From the NCBI GenBank assembly GCA_011191975.1, contig DUFA01000111.1:1-46273 (forward strand): a stretch of 46,273 bases of DNA, read 5' to 3'. The translations under genes and the position numbers were made by a program. The notes under the pieces were generated by a model. That model did no database searches. It saw only the letters and a list, made by a program, of their open reading frames with translations, and was not told where the DNA came from. Of the stretch, positions 25,029 to 33,827 are shown one piece after another (position 1 is the stretch's first letter; each line of letters begins with the position of its first letter). This DNA is from Dehalococcoidia bacterium. GTDB lineage: Bacteria > Chloroflexota > Dehalococcoidia > Dehalococcoidales > UBA2162.

Positions 25029-25667
25029 TTATTGCACTGTAGCCAGACGCTTGCCCATTTCGTAAGCCATCCGACATTCCTGAGGAAAAATCTCTTCAGG
25101 ACGGCGTTTTCTTGCATCTACGTCAAACATGTCGGCGGCATACTTTGAATAATCATTAAACTGCCACGTTTCTGCGGCGGCTACATATTCGGTATCACCG
25201 ATAATCCATGACGATGTCCTGACCATTCCGTTGTACAACTCTGAGTAGAAGTCAGATGGCGCGTTCGTAGTGAAGATCATACCCACCTTGATTCGTTTGG
25301 GATATAGTAGTTTCCTCTCCTTCGTGTAAGTGATCGCAGGAAACCAGAGACGCTCCAGAAACGAACGGAGTGCACCAGTAACGTCATTGAAATAGATCGG
25401 TGATGCCAGCAGTAGGACGTCCGAATCGATGGCTTCCTCTAGCACAGTAGTTAAGTCGTCTCTCTGAGCGCAACGTCCAAAGCTCTTACCGCTCAATAGC
25501 TTGCATTTTACGCAACCCGTGCATCCTTTGTAATCCAGGGAGTACAGGTTGACCAATCTGGTCTTTGCATCCGCTTCTTCCGCGCCAATTACAGCATTCT
25601 TCAACATCGTTGCTGAATTGCCATTCTTCCGTGCACTGCCGTTGATAGCCAACACTTTCAGATTCAT
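25029..25667 (-). CDS. Flavodoxin-like NAD(P)H:FMN oxidoreductase (iron-sulfur flavoprotein type)
   Basis: 212 residues. N-terminal VLAINGSARKNGNS (5-18) is the FMN-phosphate loop, and SPIYFNDVTGALRSFLERLW is the flavin ring region. Between them C49, C52, C55 and C66 form the compact C-x2-C-x2-C-x(10)-C array typical of iron-sulfur flavoproteins, so a 4Fe-4S cluster is plausible. Such proteins reduce quinones, O2 or peroxide in anaerobes, or have unknown partners. The ATG at 25665-25667 follows GAGGAGG; longer in-frame starts to 25745 lack homology. It is flanked by methyltransferase genes on the same strand. Confidence 0.83.
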   Translation of the reverse strand: MNLKVLAINGSARKNGNSATMLKNAVIGAEEADAKTRLVNLYSLDYKGCTGCVKCKLLSGKSFGRCAQRDDLTTVLEEAIDSDVLLLASPIYFNDVTGALRSFLERLWFPAITYTKERKLLYPKRIKVGMIFTTNAPSDFYSELYNGMVRTSSWIIGDTEYVAAAETWQFNDYSKYAADMFDVDARKRRPEEIFPQECRMAYEMGKRLATVQ

Positions 25668-25798
25668 GATATCCTCCTCATATTCAGTCAGGATTCCTGC
25701 GACCGGTTCATAGTTGTTGAAACTCACACAAATGTAGCATACCACGAGGATTCACTCAAATATTTATAAAGTTGAACATTCTAGTAGATTATTAATGG

Positions 25799-26401
25799 TT
25801 ACCGTGGTTTACACTTCAAATGGTCGAATGTCTGCTCAATGATCTCCCAAATTTCTGAATCAAGTATTTTCTGAATTACAGACCTTGGAAGTTGATGATT
25901 GCGAGTCTCATGCCAACCATCAATTATAAGTATCCCATCTTTTTTAGTTATTCTTCTTATTTCCTTCAGAAGATCTGTTGGCTTCTTGATACCCGGGAAC
26001 ATATCTATTGCGCATACGATATCGGCAGTTTTATCAGGCAACGTACTATTGTACCCATCAATTAATATTGGCTCGATGTTTTTCAGGTTATATTTCTCAA
26101 TCTTTCTCCGAATTGTTTTAATGGCTAGTTCGTGAATATCGAGTGCATAGACTTTACCTTTATTGCCAACACATTCTGCGAGTTTTGTTGTATACCTACC
26201 AGGACCACAGCCGTAATCAATTACAATCATCCCTTTTTCAATACCAAACTGCCTGATACGCTTTTCAATGAATGGACTTAAAAAGTCATGTATTCGCATA
26301 CTAAGCGCCATGAAGCGAAAAGATCTGTTTGATATCATTTCCGGATTTTTTTCACCTGTATCTAACTTAACACTCATATCTAACTTACTCCAAACGACCA
26401 T
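25799..26401 (-). CDS. Class I SAM-dependent methyltransferase
   Basis: 200 residues with a Rossmann-type methyltransferase core. Motif I is IDYGCGPGRYTTKLAE (61-76), the acidic residue closing beta-2 is in YALDIHELAI, motif post-II is ADIVCAIDMFPGI, and KKDGILIIDGWHE is the beta-5 region. The substrate is unknown; the fold is closest to UbiE/Methyltransf_11-type enzymes. The N-terminus (MVVWSKLDMSVKLDTGEKNPEMISNRSFRF) is divergent. The ATG is preceded by AGAGGTGGT. The preceding minus-strand gene is the broken MBL protein, with 320 bases between them. Confidence 0.8.
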   Translation of the reverse strand: MVVWSKLDMSVKLDTGEKNPEMISNRSFRFMALSMRIHDFLSPFIEKRIRQFGIEKGMIVIDYGCGPGRYTTKLAECVGNKGKVYALDIHELAIKTIRRKIEKYNLKNIEPILIDGYNSTLPDKTADIVCAIDMFPGIKKPTDLLKEIRRITKKDGILIIDGWHETRNHQLPRSVIQKILDSEIWEIIEQTFDHLKCKPR

Positions 26402-26721
26402 ACCACCTCTAAGGAGAAGTTACTCGTATAATTATTAGGTCATTTTCTGGGACAGGAGATGAATAAAAGCACACGATCTATTGAAACCTATCGAATATGA
26501 AAAAGATATTCATTTAGCGGTTTTGAAAAGGAAGTTATATGTTTGGACCAAATTTATCAGGATCTATTTTAAAATAACAAACCTCCATTATGTTACTTCT
26601 CTATGAAGTAACATGGAATCAAAAAATTTAACCTCCATGTGTTTTTGACAACGATTTTTCTCTAGAAGTGGAGCAGGAGACTTTTATTCCGTTTTCAGTA
26701 ACATTCAGCAATCATCTGTTA
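26402..26721. other. AT-rich intergenic stretch with one hairpin
   Basis: 320 bases without a gene. A perfect 10-bp hairpin ATGTTACTTC/GAAGTAACAT lies at 26590-26614 (loop TCTAT), with no adjacent T-run on either strand. It sits downstream of the broken MBL gene and upstream of the methyltransferase, so it could mark a transcript boundary. Nothing else is visible. Confidence 0.4.
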
Positions 26722-27604
26722 TTATTGATTAATCTCTATTGGTTGCCATTTCCATACATCTTTTTTACTGGTAATATAACCCAGACCAGGAAACGGGAAA
26801 TGGAAAGCCATTACCATTGCCTCTTCAGTAGAAGCCTTGTCGAGAATTTCTTTTCTTGAAGCTTCAACTTGTGCTGCATCTATATCAACCGCTGCACACC
26901 ATCCCGGGTACTCAAGGTGTATCGGATGAAGAATCGTATCGGAAACACACAGCAGTTGATCTCCTCCTGAGTTTATACTGACCGCCATATGTCCTGGAGT
27001 ATGTCCCGATGCCGCGATGGTCTCTATTCCAGGCACGATTTCAGTACCATATTCTACAAGATCTACTTTATTTTCTATTGGAGGTAAGTTCTTATTTGCA
27101 TATCCAACAAGTAACTCCCTTGAATGCTCATCGATTTTCTGTACTGCTTCTGCTGAATTCCAGAAATCCCACTCAACTTTACTGATTACATACCTGGCAT
27201 TCGGAAAAATCAGTTTTTCTTCGTCATCAGTGTTACCACCGATATGGTCGGGATGCCCGTGAGTGTGAATAATAATGTCGATATCCCCACCATCGATTCC
27301 TTTTTTTTAGATTCTCCGGAAGTTTCCCGGTTTCGGGACTTAGGTTACCGGCGCCTGTATCTACCAGGACAAGTTGTTGACCGGTATCTATTAGAAGACA
27401 TATATACGGACTCACCCATTCCGACCATGTTTTAGAATCCAGGTTATATTCGTGAAGTACATTATTTAGTTGTTCTTCAGATGCATTTGCGAAAAGGAAA
27501 ACTGGCGGTGGCGGAAAGTTAGGAGGAGTATAATAGGTGTGGCTGCCGTCACTCACCGCGATACATCGAAATTCTCCGATGTTAAAACGATATGTATCCT
27601 TCAT
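26722..27604 (-). pseudogene. MBL-fold metallo-hydrolase, frameshifted at an A8 run
   Basis: The N-terminal half (MKDTYRFNIGEFRCIAVSDG, LVLVDTGAGNLSPETGKLPENLKK) and the C-terminal half (GIDGGDIDIIIHTHGHPDHI, then SGHTPGHMAVSI) join if one A is removed from the run of eight (27301-27308, read as T8 on the plus strand). HTHGHPDH is the metal-binding HxHxDH signature and lies just after the shift. The ATG at 27602-27604 has GGAGG five bases upstream. The family hydrolyses a range of lactones, thioesters and phosphodiesters. It is a frameshift, a homopolymer error, or rescue by slippage; the sequence alone cannot decide. Confidence 0.83.
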
Positions 27605-28012
27605 AATAACCTCCACATTTAAATAAACAAAATCCAGGATTAAATTGCTGAGTTTAATTCAGAAATAAAGAGAAGTCCTTCTTGTTGTATATCTCCACTA
27701 GAGAATTATAAAAGATTAACTTAATTCTCTTCTGTAACCACTGTTTATGTTTCTCCCTTGAATAGGTGTACTGCAAACCGATCCTCTATTCGACAGCTAT
27801 AGCACCCACTTAATGCACATAGTAACTAAGGCTATCCGGTATGTCCTAGAAACAAAGGTGAAGTCAATACTTACCACTAACGAAGGAGGAATCAGTTGCT
27901 GACTTTAAGTTGTAAGTAATAAGCACCTCCTGATATGGTTAGCCAGTACGCAAAATATCATACTTTCAAAGAAGTGTTACAGCTATATATAAAAGTTGGT
28001 GGCAGGTACTTA
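27605..28012. other. Intergenic region, no gene recognised
   Basis: About 400 bases of AT-rich sequence with frequent stops in all frames. Short stretches such as GAAGGAGGAATC near 27881 look like ribosome sites without an ORF, so this may be the eroded end of a former gene. No RNA gene or repeat is evident. Confidence 0.35.
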
Positions 28013-28306
28013 TTAATCCACCAACATTTCGCCTATACCAAGCCCTATCATCCATACCACTGCACCGATAATCCCACCAATAACCGTAGCTTTTGCGAGT
28101 TCCTTATTACGCCTGATGACGAAATAGATAGATGCCAAAAAAGAAGCTATTACGAAACCGGAGCTGACTACTGCTAAAACATCCCCAACGAGGGGTCCGT
28201 TAAAAGCTACGGGTGGCGGATATGGCAACAAAGCACAGACAGCAGCTATTACCAATAGTGTTGGTGGAGTAGCTGTGAATAACAAGGCTTTACGGAAGTT
28301 AGTCAT
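28013..28306 (-). CDS. Small membrane protein, three predicted transmembrane segments
   Basis: 97 residues with hydrophobic stretches at about 8-28, 43-63 and 74-95. The first ends in LLPYPPPV, the second is followed by the positively charged loop VIRRNKELAK, and the protein ends GEMLVD. The function is unknown. The ATG at 28304-28306 follows AGGAGGTGGGT, a strong ribosome site, which supports a real gene. It stands alone next to the xyloside operon, on the opposite strand. Confidence 0.68.
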   Translation of the reverse strand: MTNFRKALLFTATPPTLLVIAAVCALLPYPPPVAFNGPLVGDVLAVVSSGFVIASFLASIYFVIRRNKELAKATVIGGIIGAVVWMIGLGIGEMLVD

Positions 28307-28465
28307 TACCCACCTCCTGTCACTGGAAGGTGTCAGATGGTTAAGAACTATTTTATTTGTGGATTTATAATGTAACTAGTGGGGAGTGAAAAGTCAATAG
28401 GTAGTCTCTTCCAATGTTAATGATTAGGTGTTGCATCCCCCGCACACAAACACCGGAGAATGATA

Positions 28466-28471
28466 TATAAT
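28466..28471 (+). promoter_or_regulatory. Candidate -10 element of the xyloside operon
   Basis: TATAAT about 60 bases before the isomerase-like gene, inside GATATATAATATCC. No matching -35 hexamer is visible at the right distance, so an activator-dependent or unusual promoter is possible. Confidence 0.35.
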
Positions 28472-28526
28472 ATCCGTACGTTCTGATTTTTCAAAGAGCT
28501 GTTAAATATTTGAGCAGGGGGAATGT

Positions 28527-29591
28527 GTGTCCATGGATAGAGTAAAGAACAGCGTCGGTATCTGGGCGTTCGGCGGGAATGCGACCAGGTTTATGCCTGC
28601 CGGATATCACCCGGACGCGGTAGAAGAAGACATGGTTGAAAAAACGAAGAGAGTTGTCGATGGTCTGGGTGAACTGGTCGACGGTTACGAATACCATTAT
28701 CCCGGTGAAGTGAATGAAGAAAATGTTGAAAAAGTAAAGCAAGCCCTTGGATCAGCTGCCCTTTACTGCATAGCTCTCGGCTTATTTAATAATCCTAAGT
28801 ATGCCCTGGGAACGTTCATCAATCCGGATAAGAAACTGAGAGAAGAAACGATAGCGATCACTAAAAAGGGAGTCGAACTTGCCGCGGAAGTGGGCGCCAA
28901 GTTCATCATCTGGCCGGGCGGTGAAGGATACAATTACCCGTTTCAGATACCATATGCCGAAGTGTGGGGATACTTTATCGACGCAATCGTACAGACCGTG
29001 GATAAAGCCAACGAACTTGGTGTCACTGTATTGCTTGAACACAAGAACTCGGAGCCGGCAATGCGTATCCTTATGAGGGATATCGGTATGACGATGTTCG
29101 TTATCAACAAGGTGAAGGAAAAGGGTGTCAATGTCGATAATCTCAAAGTGAATATGGACTGGCAGCACCTGATAATGAACGGCGAACCGCTTGGTGAATA
29201 CGCTTCTCTCCTTGCATCCGAAGGCTTGCTTGGTCACCAGCACGGTAACTCCGGCTGGGGCAGCTTCGATGATGACAACATGGTCGGGGCTTCTTTTTTC
29301 ATGCAGACGCTCGAGCTGGCGTTGACCCTTCGTCGGTACGGCTATGGCCGGAACGGCGAGAGGGTTGGCTTCGATCTTTTCCCGTATACGGAGGACCAGG
29401 TGGAAGCGGTCAGACGCAGTATCTACCAGTGGGAGTATATCGATTCGTTAGCCGCTAAAATCGACGATAAGGCATTGACAAGAGCCCAGGAAGCCCATGA
29501 TGCCGTTGCCGCCTATGATGCCGTCTATCGGGCTCTGGGGCTCGATGACGCGTTTATCCGCACGGTGCATGAAAGCAGAAGGAAAGGATAG
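28527..29591 (+). CDS. Xylose-isomerase-like TIM-barrel sugar isomerase
   Basis: 354 residues of the AP-endonuclease-2/xylose-isomerase-like barrel. Aligned features: WPGGEGYNYPFQ near 132-143 (compare WGGREGYE in XylA), LLEHKNSEPA near 169-178 with E171 as a metal-ligand candidate, NMDWQHLIMNGE near 210-221 (compare NxExNH), and GHQHGNSGWGSFDDDN near 235-250. It lacks the classic WGGREG and IEPKP forms, so it is a divergent clade. Neighbours are a GH3 glycosidase and a xylulokinase-like kinase in the same operon, so the likely reaction is aldose to ketose, xylose to xylulose. The start is GTG 28527 or ATG 28533; GGGGG lies at 28517-28521. Confidence 0.75.
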   Translation: MSMDRVKNSVGIWAFGGNATRFMPAGYHPDAVEEDMVEKTKRVVDGLGELVDGYEYHYPGEVNEENVEKVKQALGSAALYCIALGLFNNPKYALGTFINPDKKLREETIAITKKGVELAAEVGAKFIIWPGGEGYNYPFQIPYAEVWGYFIDAIVQTVDKANELGVTVLLEHKNSEPAMRILMRDIGMTMFVINKVKEKGVNVDNLKVNMDWQHLIMNGEPLGEYASLLASEGLLGHQHGNSGWGSFDDDNMVGASFFMQTLELALTLRRYGYGRNGERVGFDLFPYTEDQVEAVRRSIYQWEYIDSLAAKIDDKALTRAQEAHDAVAAYDAVYRALGLDDAFIRTVHESRRKG

Positions 29592-29593
29592 CC

Positions 29594-31891
29594 ATGGATA
29601 TATATAAAGACAGTTCAAAAAGTGTACAGCACTGGGTGCAGGACCTGCTGTCTCGGATGACTCTCGAAGAGAAGATAGCCCAGATCGGCAGTATTTCAGG
29701 CCGTCCCGAGGGGAGCGATAAAAACTACCTGGGATTTATAGAAAACGGACTCGTCAAAAACGGTATCGGGCAGATAAGCGCTCCGGCCCGATCCACCGGG
29801 CTTCCGGCGAAGGAACTTGCCGAATATACCAATGCCGTTCAGAAATACCTAGTAGAGGAAACCCGACTCGGCATACCGGCGATTATCCACGAAGAATGCA
29901 TAAACGGTATGCGTGCCAAAGGTACGACCGTTTTTCCCCAGGCGATTGGTCTTGCCTCCACCTGGGAACCCGAACTGGTCGAGAAAATGACGGAGATAAT
30001 CCGTCTGCAGATGAGGGCGACCGGATTTCACCAGGCCCTGTCGCCGGTTCTGGATATCGCCCGTGATCCGCGCTGGGGGAGGACCGAGGAAAGCTACGGC
30101 GAGGATCCTTATCTCGATTCACGGATGGCGGTGGCGTTCGTCAAAGGCCTGCAGGGGGAAGATATCAGTAAGGGTGTTGTTGCTACGGTAAAACATTTTG
30201 TCGGGCACGGATATTCGGAAGGAGGGATGAACTGTGCTCCGGCTAATATTACTCCCCGGCTTCTCAGGGAAATCTACCTTTACCCGTTCGAACAGGCGGT
30301 AAAGGAAGCCGGCGTTCTTTCGCTGATGAATGCCTACCACGAGATTGACGGCGTTCCCTGTGCCGCTTCCGAGGAATTATTAACAAAGATTTTAAGGGAT
30401 GAATGGGGATTCGATGGTTTAGTAGTATCCGATTACTACGCAGTACGCCAGCTTATGACTTATCATAATATCGCTTCCGACGGCGGAGAGGCCGCTGGAC
30501 TGGCGTTAAAGGCTGGTATCGATGTTGAACTGCCCGATCATGACTGCTACGCAGAACCGCTGAAAGAGTACGTCGAGCAAGGGAAAGTTTCGGAAGAACT
30601 GATAAATACTGCTGTCGAACGCGTGCTGACAATGAAGTTCAAGCTGGGACTTTTCGAGAATCCGTTCGTGGATCCTGAAACAGCTTCAGCTACATGGGAT
30701 ACGTCCGAACAGAGGGAGTTTTCAAGGGAGATAGCGCGTAAGTCGATCGTACTGTTAAAAAATGACGGTAATGTACTTCCGCTGAAAAAAGATGTGAAAA
30801 CCATTGCGGTTATCGGTCCGAGTGCCGACAGCCAGAGAAACCTCTTGGGAGATTACTCGTTCGGAGCCAACTACGGCTACCGGATGCGCCGCGATCCTGA
30901 CACGAATGAACTGGTTGTGGAATGGTATGACGAGGATTATCATCATGACCATGTGATAAGCAATACAATAGTCAGTATTCTTGAAGGTATTAAAGCGAAA
31001 CTTGACAGTAACACAAAGGTTCTCTATGAAAAAGGCTGTGACGTTACCGGAACCAATGAATATGGTATCAGTAAAGCGGTAGCGGTGGCTAAGAACGCTG
31101 ATGTTGCCGTGATAGCTGTCGGCGGCAGGTCGGGTCTGCTGAATGAATATACCAGCGGTGAGATGAGAGACAGAGCTGAACTGGGTCTTCCCGGCGTACA
31201 GGAAAAGCTGGTTAAGGCTGTCTGCGAAACCGGTACTCCGATCGTTCTTGTGCTTGTAAACGGCAGGCCCTACACCTTGAAACGCCTGCTTGATAAGGTA
31301 ACCGCTATCGTAGAGGTATGGCTGCCTGGTGAGGAAGGCGGCAACGCTGTTGCAGATGTTTTGTTCGGGGACTATAATCCCGGCGGCAGACTGCCGATGT
31401 CCTTTCCAGAAAAGGAAGGACAGATACCGGTCTACTATGCCCATAAACCATCAGGCGGAAGATCATCTTCATGGGAAGACTACGTAGATGGCAGTTCGAA
31501 ACCTCTCTTTCCTTTCGGGTACGGCCTCAGTTACACGACCTTCGAATACAGAAATTTGAAAATATCTCCAACAAAGGTTTCAGCGGATAATGAAGTAACA
31601 GTCAAGGTTGATGTTAAAAACACCGGAAAAACTGCTGGAGATGAGGTTGTTCAGCTCTACATAAACGATATAATCGCCACTATACCGCGTCCGGTCAAGG
31701 AGTTAAAGGCTTTCAAGCGTGTTAATATACTGCCGGGAGAAACGAAGACCGTGGAACTGAAAATCAAAGCTGAATCACTGGCTTTCTATAACCTTGACAT
31801 GAAGCGAGTCGTGGAACCAGGCATATTTATAGTCATGGTAGGAAATTCCTCGGATAACATCCTGCTTGAAAGCGAGTTTGAAGTTGAATAA
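29594..31891 (+). CDS. GH3-family beta-glycosidase (beta-glucosidase/beta-xylosidase)
   Basis: 765 residues without a signal peptide, so cytoplasmic. The N-terminal barrel has RMTLEEKIAQIG, PRWGRTEESYGEDP, KHFVGHGYSEGG and the nucleophile D280 in VVSDYYAV. The second alpha/beta domain follows (RKSIVLLKNDGNVLPLKK, IAVIGPSADS, GLPGVQEKLVKAV), then FPFGYGLSYTTFEY and a C-terminal fibronectin-III-like domain with VVQLYINDIIATIPRPVKELKAFKRV. It starts two bases after the isomerase-like gene with AAGGA upstream. Context points to release of xylose from short xylo-oligosaccharides, but beta-glucosidase activity is equally possible from sequence. Confidence 0.9.
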   Translation: MDIYKDSSKSVQHWVQDLLSRMTLEEKIAQIGSISGRPEGSDKNYLGFIENGLVKNGIGQISAPARSTGLPAKELAEYTNAVQKYLVEETRLGIPAIIHEECINGMRAKGTTVFPQAIGLASTWEPELVEKMTEIIRLQMRATGFHQALSPVLDIARDPRWGRTEESYGEDPYLDSRMAVAFVKGLQGEDISKGVVATVKHFVGHGYSEGGMNCAPANITPRLLREIYLYPFEQAVKEAGVLSLMNAYHEIDGVPCAASEELLTKILRDEWGFDGLVVSDYYAVRQLMTYHNIASDGGEAAGLALKAGIDVELPDHDCYAEPLKEYVEQGKVSEELINTAVERVLTMKFKLGLFENPFVDPETASATWDTSEQREFSREIARKSIVLLKNDGNVLPLKKDVKTIAVIGPSADSQRNLLGDYSFGANYGYRMRRDPDTNELVVEWYDEDYHHDHVISNTIVSILEGIKAKLDSNTKVLYEKGCDVTGTNEYGISKAVAVAKNADVAVIAVGGRSGLLNEYTSGEMRDRAELGLPGVQEKLVKAVCETGTPIVLVLVNGRPYTLKRLLDKVTAIVEVWLPGEEGGNAVADVLFGDYNPGGRLPMSFPEKEGQIPVYYAHKPSGGRSSSWEDYVDGSSKPLFPFGYGLSYTTFEYRNLKISPTKVSADNEVTVKVDVKNTGKTAGDEVVQLYINDIIATIPRPVKELKAFKRVNILPGETKTVELKIKAESLAFYNLDMKRVVEPGIFIVMVGNSSDNILLESEFEVE

Positions 31892-31933
31892 TAATTCACA
31901 TCCTATAGGGAAAAATTAAAATCCCCCTTAGTT

Positions 31934-32064
31934 CCCCTTTACGAAAGGGGGACATACAAATGATGTCTAGTAATAAAGGATACCAGCTTCGTCCTTTACA
32001 AAAGGGGGAGATTAATGAGCCTTTCGCCAGAATTATACCAGCGTCTCCCTTTGAAAAAGGGAGA
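31934..32064. repeat. Cluster of three CCCCTTT/AAAGGGG-type palindromes before the kinase
   Basis: Three short hairpins in a row: CCCCTTT-acg-AAAGGGG (31934-31950), a weaker CCTTT-aca-AAAGG at about 31993-32005, and TCTCCCTTT-gaa-AAAGGGAGA (32044-32064). They are variants of one dispersed repeat class. An open frame runs through them into the kinase gene, but the translated repeats are not part of the protein. Confidence 0.65.
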
Positions 32065-32082
32065 GTGAGAGGGATTTCGAAT

Positions 32083-33690
32083 ATGAATAAAAGCCTCTCT
32101 TTAGGAATCGATGTCAGTACTCAGAGCATTTCAGCGGTTGTTCTGGACATGGATACGATAACGGTTGTCTGGGAACACTCGCTGGATTACTGCCGTGATA
32201 ACCGGCTGAACACTTTCGGTATCAGACCGGAGGACTACATACTGCTGCCTGAAACAGAAGGAGAAGCCAACCAGCCTGCAGGCTTGTTCCTCGCGGCACT
32301 CGATACACTATTCACTGATCTGAAAAGAGACATCGATCCCGGCGACATAACGGTAATCAATACCTCCGGTCAGCAGCATGGTCATGCGTACCTGAGCAGT
32401 CAGGCCCCCGATGTATTCAGACAATTACTCAATAAAGGATCCGGGCAGTCGGACCTGAATTCACTATTAAAAGGAAGTCTTGCCTGGGACAAAGCCCCGA
32501 TATGGATGACCTCTGATACTTACGAACAGGCTGAATTTATCCGCAACCATGTCGGTGGCAAACGAAGGATGATCGAGTTGTCAGGCGCGGATGCACCCTT
32601 GAGATTTACCGGAATAGTAATCAGGAAGATCGGGCAGAAATTTCCGGATATCTACAATAACACAGAGAAGATCCAACTTATCAGCAGCATTATTCCAGCT
32701 GTATTAACGGGTAATACGAACGTACCGGTCGATTTCGGTAATGCCAGCGGAATGGCACTAATGGATTACCGGCGGAAAGACTGGTCGGATGAACTTGTTG
32801 GAGCTGTTTCCGAAGGATTGCCCGGTGGTGAAGAAAGCCTGAAGAGTAAACTTCCCAAGATTGTCTCACCGGATTCTGTCGTTGGGACTATCTCTACTTA
32901 TTTCGTTACAAAATTTGGGTTTTCACCAGAGTGTAAAATCATCGCTGGTTCGGGAGATAATCCGCAATCGAAGGTACTTGTGACCGGCGATCTGCTGAGT
33001 CTTGGCACGAGCATTGTGAATATGGTCTCTACCGACGGGAAAACGCTGGATATGAACGGCTATGCCAGCGCCATGTACGATGGTATCGGCAGGCCATTTA
33101 TGTTCGGCACGCGAACGAACGGAGTGATGGTGTGGGACAATCTCAGGGCAAGGTACGGACTTGGAAAAAATGAATACATACCTGCCGAAGAAACTCTGGA
33201 AAAAGCACCAGTTGGCGAAAATTTACTGTTCTGGCAGCCCAGGAACGAGTCTTTCCCCCCATCCGGAAGCATAGATATTACCAGGATCGGAGATTTTACA
33301 CCTGATTTGGGAATTGATTATGCCGCTCTTATCGAGACTACACTGGCTGCAGTCTATATCTATTCTAAAGGATTTACGCGAGAAACTGATGAAATATTGC
33401 ATGTTACCGGCGGTGCCAGGCACAGCCGTGAAATTTTGAGGAGAATTGCTGCTGTCTGGAACAGGCCGGTAGTACCTATAGAAACCGGTGGGGCTTCTTT
33501 AGGCGCGGCGGTCGCCGGTGCTATAAGCTATTACCGGTCTGAGGGTAAAGAGGTTGATATCTTAAAAAACACCGGATTACTGAAAAAGGGGAGGAAAATT
33601 CATCCCCAGAAGAATGATATTGAAGCCTTTCATAAACCTGGCGGTTTCCTTGAACGATATACCGTCGAAGAAACGAAACTACTATTTTGA
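32083..33690 (+). CDS. xylB: FGGY-family carbohydrate kinase, xylulokinase-like
   Basis: 535 residues. The FGGY N-domain has the phosphate loop LGIDVSTQSISAVVLDMD and the catalytic SGQQHGHAYL (xylulokinase has SGQMHG). Later motifs are LTGNTNVPVDFGNASGMALMD, GSGDNPQSKVLVTGDLLSLGTSIV for ATP binding, and LHVTGGARHSREILRRIAAVWNRPV for the C-terminal domain. It phosphorylates a ketose, most likely xylulose to xylulose-5-phosphate, given the isomerase-like and GH3 neighbours. The ATG at 32083 follows GAGGG. Upstream in-frame codons from 31960 are translated palindromic repeats and are rejected. The 190-base gap from the GH3 gene is filled by those repeats. Confidence 0.83.
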   Translation: MNKSLSLGIDVSTQSISAVVLDMDTITVVWEHSLDYCRDNRLNTFGIRPEDYILLPETEGEANQPAGLFLAALDTLFTDLKRDIDPGDITVINTSGQQHGHAYLSSQAPDVFRQLLNKGSGQSDLNSLLKGSLAWDKAPIWMTSDTYEQAEFIRNHVGGKRRMIELSGADAPLRFTGIVIRKIGQKFPDIYNNTEKIQLISSIIPAVLTGNTNVPVDFGNASGMALMDYRRKDWSDELVGAVSEGLPGGEESLKSKLPKIVSPDSVVGTISTYFVTKFGFSPECKIIAGSGDNPQSKVLVTGDLLSLGTSIVNMVSTDGKTLDMNGYASAMYDGIGRPFMFGTRTNGVMVWDNLRARYGLGKNEYIPAEETLEKAPVGENLLFWQPRNESFPPSGSIDITRIGDFTPDLGIDYAALIETTLAAVYIYSKGFTRETDEILHVTGGARHSREILRRIAAVWNRPVVPIETGGASLGAAVAGAISYYRSEGKEVDILKNTGLLKKGRKIHPQKNDIEAFHKPGGFLERYTVEETKLLF

Positions 33691-33741
33691 TTATTAGTTC
33701 ATATTAAGTATACTCATTGTATATCTATACCCTCCGCGATT

Positions 33742-33770
33742 TTCACACTATATTTTAACGATGTTATAAT
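33742..33770 (+). promoter_or_regulatory. Sigma70-like promoter of the LysR gene
   Basis: TTCACA (33742-33747) and TATAAT (33765-33770) are spaced by 17 bases, one mismatch from consensus overall, 58 bases before the chosen start codon. Confidence 0.5.
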
Positions 33771-33827
33771 ACTCAACATTAATATTGATTATGAATAAGT
33801 GATTATTAACTTATGAGAGGATTGAAA

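Noticed and set aside
26590-26614. Rho-independent terminator
   Set aside because: The stem is perfect but there is no T-run on either strand, so I list it only as a hairpin in the gap.
31934-32064. CRISPR-like array
   Set aside because: Repeats are short, variable palindromes without regular spacers and without cas genes nearby.
31960-32082. N-terminal extension of the FGGY kinase
   Set aside because: The codons are translated palindromic repeats; the conserved kinase start LGIDVSTQ follows the ATG at 32083.
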